DNA from: Leptolinea sp. UBA4782
Lineage (GTDB): Bacteria; Chloroflexota; Anaerolineae; Anaerolineales; Anaerolineaceae
Length of the DNA: 34,221 bases
NCBI GenBank assembly: GCA_002403095.1
Contig: DHHC01000008.1
Coordinates: 1-34,221 of the forward strand
Direction: 5' to 3'
Below, piece after piece: positions 30,603 through 34,221 of the stretch. The stretch's first letter is position 1. The number at the start of each line of letters is the position of its first letter. The notes below the pieces were generated by a model. That model made no database searches. It was not told the DNA's origin and saw nothing but the letters and a program-made list of their open reading frames with translations. A program made the translations under genes and the position numbers.

Positions 30603-30842
30603 ATGATGACCGGATTGTTGTGGTTTGATAACAGCCCAAAAACCGATTTTGCCGAAAAAGTGAAAGAGGCTGCCAGCTATTACCAGAAAAAGTATGGAAG
30701 GAAACCTGACCTGTGCTACGTGCATCCTTCCATGCTTGCCAAGGGATTTCACGCAAATGGGATTGAGATCCGCGCTGCCCAGCAAATCCTCCCCAACCAT
30801 TTCTGGATTGGAATGATGGAAGGTACAGGTTCACCCCATTAG
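30603..30842 (+). CDS. Small conserved-looking protein of unknown function
   Basis: A 79-residue soluble protein that I do not recognise. The sequence MMTGLLWFDNSPKTDFAEKV, then KEAASYYQKKYGRKPDLCYV, suggests a strand, a long helix and a strand; the end has NGIEIRAAQQILPNHFWIGM. It has one Cys and no membrane segment or signal. The start is ATG 30603 (or 30606) with GAGGTG just upstream. A near-perfect promoter and a dyad precede it, which supports it as a real and regulated gene. Its stop overlaps the stop of the convergent ParB-like gene (shared TTAG). Small proteins of this look occur in related bacteria to my memory, but I cannot confirm this here. Confidence 0.75.
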   Translation: MMTGLLWFDNSPKTDFAEKVKEAASYYQKKYGRKPDLCYVHPSMLAKGFHANGIEIRAAQQILPNHFWIGMMEGTGSPH

Positions 30843-31813
30843 CTGTCGGGGCAATTGCCGTTTTTCTTCGGTGCTTTAAATTTTTTCAGTTTAATCGGGT
30901 CTCTTCTCCCATTGAAGAAATGGAATATGCGCCTGAAAAAGCCCGGGGCGTATTCCTCTGCAAAATGGGCAGCCGCCTCTTCCAGGCTGATTTCCTGGCA
31001 GTATTTCTCCCGCAAGTATTGCAGGTGTTCAATAATCCACAGGTAAAGATCTGTTTCCGTTCTTCCCTGGAACTCAGCCATGATGTTTTGCTCCCGGATG
31101 ACATCCACCAGCGGTTTATATACATCCCTGTACCAGGATTGTATGGCTTCTTTCATTGGTACAGCTGTTTTACGCTCTTCACCCATATACCAGCGGTGCA
31201 CTTCAATATGCTCCAGCAGCCGGTTGTAAGCGCCGGTTATTGACAGCTCAAATTCCGCATCCGGCAAGGTATTGCCCTTGTCGATCTTTTCGTAAAAGAT
31301 TGCCTGCTCACGTTTACGGATGATTTCCCTGATGGTAATGTCAGGGTCAAATGGCACATCAATATCCAGCTCAATCACATCGGCATCAATGTAGTACTGC
31401 CCTTTCTCGCGGGCTACTGAAACGCGGTGGTTGCCGTCTTTGACGAAGTAAGCTTCACCAATCTTATACACCTCAATCGGGGGGAGGATGACATCCTGCA
31501 AGTGAGCGGTGTCAATGCTCATCCAGCGGCTCTTGGTGTGGGTGCGCAATGGCAGAAAAGCCCGGTCGAAGTCATGGTAACGGCCAACACTGCCGATAAC
31601 TTTGTTGAGGGGGATTTCGCGCATGCCCAGGTAGTGCTGACCGCAGATCGGCAACTGCTTTACAACCTCGTCGAATGGAAGCAGGCTGTTATCCTTGTTG
31701 GTGAACCAGCTGGTTACCTTGCGCAAAAATCCACGCCTGTGCGCGGTTTGAAAGTCAGTCCGGGCGATTGCCTGGATCATGGCATTATTTAAGATTTCCG
31801 GATGATAGTCCAT
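30839..31813 (-). CDS. ParB/sulfiredoxin-like domain protein, possibly DUF4032-related
   Basis: A 324-residue soluble protein. About residues 60-150 look like a ParB/sulfiredoxin N-terminal domain: the pattern PPIEVYKIGEAYFVKDGNHR and then VSVAREKGQYYIDADVIEL has the G-x-HR box (about 126-130) that in ParB and Srx binds a nucleotide. The C-terminal half is helical with two similar segments (LLEHIEVHRWYMGEE and LYLWIIEHLQYLREK), reminiscent of the DUF4032 family, though I am not certain. It has no ParB helix-turn-helix that I can see, so chromosome partitioning is unlikely; a nucleotide-binding or regulatory role is more plausible. It starts directly after the phosphoesterase stop with AGGA in front, and is the last gene of the M16-acpS operon. 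Confidence 0.75.
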   Translation of the reverse strand: MDYHPEILNNAMIQAIARTDFQTAHRRGFLRKVTSWFTNKDNSLLPFDEVVKQLPICGQHYLGMREIPLNKVIGSVGRYHDFDRAFLPLRTHTKSRWMSIDTAHLQDVILPPIEVYKIGEAYFVKDGNHRVSVAREKGQYYIDADVIELDIDVPFDPDITIREIIRKREQAIFYEKIDKGNTLPDAEFELSITGAYNRLLEHIEVHRWYMGEERKTAVPMKEAIQSWYRDVYKPLVDVIREQNIMAEFQGRTETDLYLWIIEHLQYLREKYCQEISLEEAAAHFAEEYAPGFFRRIFHFFNGRRDPIKLKKFKAPKKNGNCPDS

Positions 31814-32500
31814 TTACTCATTCCTCCCGTGGCGCGCCTGGCGCGAGGCAAACGAAAGCCCGTCACAGGTTAATGATTCAATTTCGATTTCTTTGTACCC
31901 GAAAGCGTTGATGATGCGGGTTTTCTGGAACTGGGTTTCGGTGATCTCATCATTCTTATAAACATGGATATGCCCGTGCAGGTGGATAGCCGGCTGAAAG
32001 ACCCGGTTGAACCAGCGGAAAGCCTTACTCCCGATGTGCGGCCGATCGGTCCGGTCATGAATTTTCCAGGGTGAAGCATGGGTGACGAAAATATCCAGGT
32101 ACTTGCCGTAGACAATCCGGTTAAGCAGCAATTTGGGGACAAGGGTGAGGATGTTTTCCCACATCCCTGCCTGGGTATACTGGTAAGGGCCATTGTTGTA
32201 GCGCAGGCTGCCCTGAACCCCAGCCAGGATCAACCCGCTTTCGTCCCGCACCACCTTGCGGTGCAGGTCAACCCCGCCCCAGGGTGATTTCTTCTGTCCG
32301 TCGATGCTGAATTCGACATCCCTGGCGTGGTTGCCGCGTACATAATACAGGTTGATATCCAGCATGGAGATGATGTATTCCAGGTAGTAATACGGCAGGT
32401 CGCCGCAGCTGATGGCGATGTCGATATGCTTGAACCGCTCGCGGATCTGCGGATTGTAGATATTCCCGAGTTCCTCGTCGCTGATCGCCAGGATGCGCAT
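31814..32500 (-). CDS. Calcineurin-like metallophosphoesterase
   Basis: A 228-residue predicted cytoplasmic metallophosphoesterase. Motifs in order are ISDEELG (metal Asp8), CGDLPYYYLE (GD), YVRGNHARDVEF (GNH), FVTHASPW (His) and LHGHIHVYKN (GHxH). In the first motif the usual D-x-H is D-x-E (Asp8, Glu10), a known variation in some subfamilies that may change the metal or activity. The substrate is unknown; nucleotides or phosphorylated sugars are possible. It lies three bases after acpS, with AAAGGA in front, and abuts the ParB-like gene. Confidence 0.88.
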   Translation of the reverse strand: MRILAISDEELGNIYNPQIRERFKHIDIAISCGDLPYYYLEYIISMLDINLYYVRGNHARDVEFSIDGQKKSPWGGVDLHRKVVRDESGLILAGVQGSLRYNNGPYQYTQAGMWENILTLVPKLLLNRIVYGKYLDIFVTHASPWKIHDRTDRPHIGSKAFRWFNRVFQPAIHLHGHIHVYKNDEITETQFQKTRIINAFGYKEIEIESLTCDGLSFASRQARHGRNE

Positions 32501-32503
32501 TTC

Positions 32504-32902
32504 TTATCCTTTTGGGCTCTCCGTGTCGAGGCTGCCGCCCAGTGCGATTGCAACAGCTGCAGCGTGGGTGCGCTCGTGCGTAATGCTGATGGACCAGGAG
32601 AATATCCCCTTTTCAAGAGCTGCCTGGTTTGCAGCCGCATGCAATACAAGGTAAGGTGCGCCATTCTCCCTGCTCAGGATCTCGATCGATTGCCATCCCA
32701 CAGCGCTAATCCCGCATTCGAGAGCCTTGGAGACAGCTTCTTTGGCTGCGATCTTGCCAAGGATGCTGTTTGGAAGCCCGCCGCTGTCTTCGATTTCGCG
32801 CACGGTTAGCGCCCTGCGGATAAACCTTTCCCGAATTTCAGGTTGCAGCCTGTCCAGGCGGTCCAGCGATACCAGGTCGATCCCGCTGTAAACCCTGATC
32901 AT
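32504..32902 (-). CDS. acpS: Holo-[acyl-carrier-protein] synthase
   Basis: AcpS transfers 4'-phosphopantetheine from CoA to acyl carrier protein. The 132-residue protein has both magnesium/CoA motifs: GIDLVSLDRLDRL near residue 7 (with the conserved Asp) and GKIAAKEAVSKALEC near residue 50 (with the Glu and Lys of xAAKEAxxKAL). The C-terminal SWSISITHERTHAAAVAIA is also typical. Length is normal. GGAG precedes ATG 32902, overlapping the end of the M16 gene, so they are coupled. Confidence 0.94.
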   Translation of the reverse strand: MIRVYSGIDLVSLDRLDRLQPEIRERFIRRALTVREIEDSGGLPNSILGKIAAKEAVSKALECGISAVGWQSIEILSRENGAPYLVLHAAANQAALEKGIFSWSISITHERTHAAAVAIALGGSLDTESPKG

Positions 32903-32905
32903 GCT

Positions 32906-34198
32906 CTACTCCATTACCCCAGCACTGGTTACGATCAATGCATCCGGGTTGAGGTATCTCCGGGCAGTATTCAGCACATCATCAGTTGACACAGTCATTA
33001 CCCGGTTTGCATACTGCTGGTAGTAATCCAGCCCCAGGTTGAACCGCTCGATGTTCACGAGGGCATTTCCCACACCGCCGTTTGATTCCATCAGGAGCGG
33101 CAGGCGGCCGATGAAATTGGACTGGCTGTCGGAAAGTTCGTCAGCGGAGACAGGTTCCTGGACGAAACGGCTGATCTCTGAAATGATCAAGTCGATTGCT
33201 TTCTGCAGGTTCTGGGGATTCACCCCGGCTGAAACTTCCCATGACCCAACATGCATCCAGGCATTCAGGCTGGTACTGGCGTAGTATGCCAGTCCGGCTT
33301 TTTCACGCACAACATCGCCGATCCGGCCCATCATGCCGAACTGACCCAGGATATTATTGCCCAGTGCAGCTGGAATGTAATCCGGCGAGGTTCTGGCTGG
33401 CCCGAGGGTTCCCATCACCAGGTCTGTTTGGCTCATGCCGGGGATGGTAATGTGGCTGCGGGCAGGCTTGTCAGGGGGCAAAACAGGAGGGGAATCGAAA
33501 GTCTCCGGATGCAGGTCGGGCTGCCAGTCGCTGAACTGGGCTGCAACCATGTCCAGGGCTGCTTCGGCCGCAATTCCACCCACGATGACCAGTACCATTC
33601 CGTTGGGTTTGTAGTAATTGCCATGAAAAGCTGCCAGTTCTCCGGCTTGAATGCTGCCGACAGATTCCGGAAAGCCATCCTCCGGGCGACCGTAAGGATG
33701 GTTTGGAAAGAGGAGACGGTCGAATTCCAGCGATGCCATCTCCGCTGTATCCTGGGCGCGCATGGCAAGGCCAGTCAACAATTGAGCCCGCACTTTCAGG
33801 ATTTGTTCCTCCGGGAAAAGCGGAAAACGAAGCGCCTGCGAAAGTAAGTCGAGGATCAGGGGCAGGTCTTCTGAAAGTGCCCGGGCACTGAAACTGGAAG
33901 TGTGCACGTTTGCATCAAACCCCATGCTGGCGCCGATCGTCTCCAGTTCCTGGTAGATTTGTTGAAAACTGCGTTTCTGCGTACCGCGCATCAAGCTCCT
34001 GGCGGTAAAGTTCGCCAGCCCAAGCTTTTGGGGCGGGTCCTGGATACTGCCAGCGGCTAAATATCCGGTCAGGTAAACCGAAGGGCTGCTGAAGTTTGGC
34101 CGGCACAGGAGGGTAATTCCGTTCGGCAGGGTGGTGCGGGTGATGTCGTGCGGCCCGGGCATGGAGTTCCATGTGGTTTGAAGGATTGACTTTTTCAC
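32906..34198 (-). CDS. M16-family peptidase-like protein, non-catalytic type
   Basis: A 430-residue single-module M16 (pitrilysin/processing-peptidase) protein. The fold signature is clear (LPNGITLLCRPNFSSPSVYL, LAAGSIQDPPQKLGLANFTA, RSLMRGTQ; later GRIGDVVREKAGLAYYASTS, the R/Y substrate-binding segment). However, the zinc motif HxxEH is missing: the matching stretch reads NFTAR, so His, Glu and His are all replaced. Such proteins are usually the R/Y-type partner of an active M16 subunit encoded next door, which is probably the gene cut off by the right edge. Start is GTG 34198, overlapping the previous stop as GTGA. No signal peptide is seen. Confidence 0.88.
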   Translation of the reverse strand: MKKSILQTTWNSMPGPHDITRTTLPNGITLLCRPNFSSPSVYLTGYLAAGSIQDPPQKLGLANFTARSLMRGTQKRSFQQIYQELETIGASMGFDANVHTSSFSARALSEDLPLILDLLSQALRFPLFPEEQILKVRAQLLTGLAMRAQDTAEMASLEFDRLLFPNHPYGRPEDGFPESVGSIQAGELAAFHGNYYKPNGMVLVIVGGIAAEAALDMVAAQFSDWQPDLHPETFDSPPVLPPDKPARSHITIPGMSQTDLVMGTLGPARTSPDYIPAALGNNILGQFGMMGRIGDVVREKAGLAYYASTSLNAWMHVGSWEVSAGVNPQNLQKAIDLIISEISRFVQEPVSADELSDSQSNFIGRLPLLMESNGGVGNALVNIERFNLGLDYYQQYANRVMTVSTDDVLNTARRYLNPDALIVTSAGVME

Positions 34199-34221
34199 AG
34201 GCTTTGCCCCCCGTTCTCCGG
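34195..34221 (-). CDS. C-terminal end of the upstream gene (partial)
   Basis: Only nine codons are visible at the edge, ending PENGGQSL and TGA. The stop overlaps the GTG of the M16-like gene by four bases, showing tight coupling. The likely identity is the catalytic HxxEH-bearing M16 partner, by analogy with other two-subunit M16 pairs; the sequence seen cannot confirm it. Confidence 0.4.
   Translation of the reverse strand, partial: PENGGQSL

Noticed and set aside
30453..30800. 115-codon N-terminal extension of frr
   Set aside because: The family length is 185 residues, matched exactly by GTG 30452 with GGAGG; the extension is not Frr-like and runs across two promoters.
1..34221. tRNA, rRNA, insertion sequence, prophage or CRISPR
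   Set aside because: I looked through all intergenic stretches and saw no cloverleaf-like segments, transposase or integrase frames, or regularly spaced repeats.

Overview
The window looks like chromosomal DNA from a free-living anaerobe-type bacterium, most probably a member of the Chloroflexota, class Anaerolineae. This is inferred from the overall gene content and protein style, not from a marker tree. Almost all of it is dense housekeeping sequence of moderate GC. The one clearly accessory block is a type III restriction-modification system at 7860-11985, whose centre is much more AT-rich.

Layout. (1) 1-1117, minus strand: a small operon fmdB-type zinc ribbon / CsoR-family repressor / OsmC-like protein, with a promoter and a CsoR-type operator in front. 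The OsmC gene carries a one-base frameshift. (2) 1205-7001, plus strand: the heat-shock cluster hrcA-grpE-dnaK-dnaJ-prmA behind a perfect CIRCE operator. (3) 7109-7594: a VOC/PhnB-like protein. (4) 7706-11985: type III mod and res genes. (5) 12119-17684, minus strand: selD, a gamma-glutamyltransferase-like gene, uvrC and a lipoprotein polysaccharide deacetylase, nearly gapless. (6) 17711-21574, plus strand: PIG-L deacetylase, then ogt, DMT transporter, era and a YhhN-family membrane protein. (7) 21581-23490, minus strand: a YitT-family protein and a signal-peptide/zinc-ribbon membrane protein. (8) 23557-24189: a kinase-like protein with a degenerate P-loop. (9) 24318-30500, minus strand: ferritin with terminator, then PIN/TRAM-cysS-rlmB, then frr-uppS-cdsA. 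(10) 30542-30842, plus strand: a small unknown gene with a near-consensus promoter and a dyad. (11) 30839-34221, minus strand: a tightly packed operon of M16 peptidase-like protein, acpS, metallophosphoesterase and ParB-like protein.

The most notable result is that selD is itself a selenoprotein gene. The start that open-frame calling would give (17486) is wrong. The gene begins at 17684 and reads through an in-frame TGA at 17613-17615 in the catalytic C-x-x-U motif, followed by a bacterial SECIS-like hairpin. The organism therefore probably makes selenocysteine, although selA, selB and selC are not in the window. Other points of interest are a CsoR-family sensor that lacks the copper-binding His next to a matching operator, a recurrent -10 box placed 6-8 bases before starts that lack a Shine-Dalgarno (dnaJ, era, uvrC), and the unstudied M16/acpS/phosphoesterase/ParB-like operon. 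I saw no tRNA or rRNA gene, CRISPR array, insertion sequence or prophage. I found no clear novel multi-gene system, only the candidates listed.
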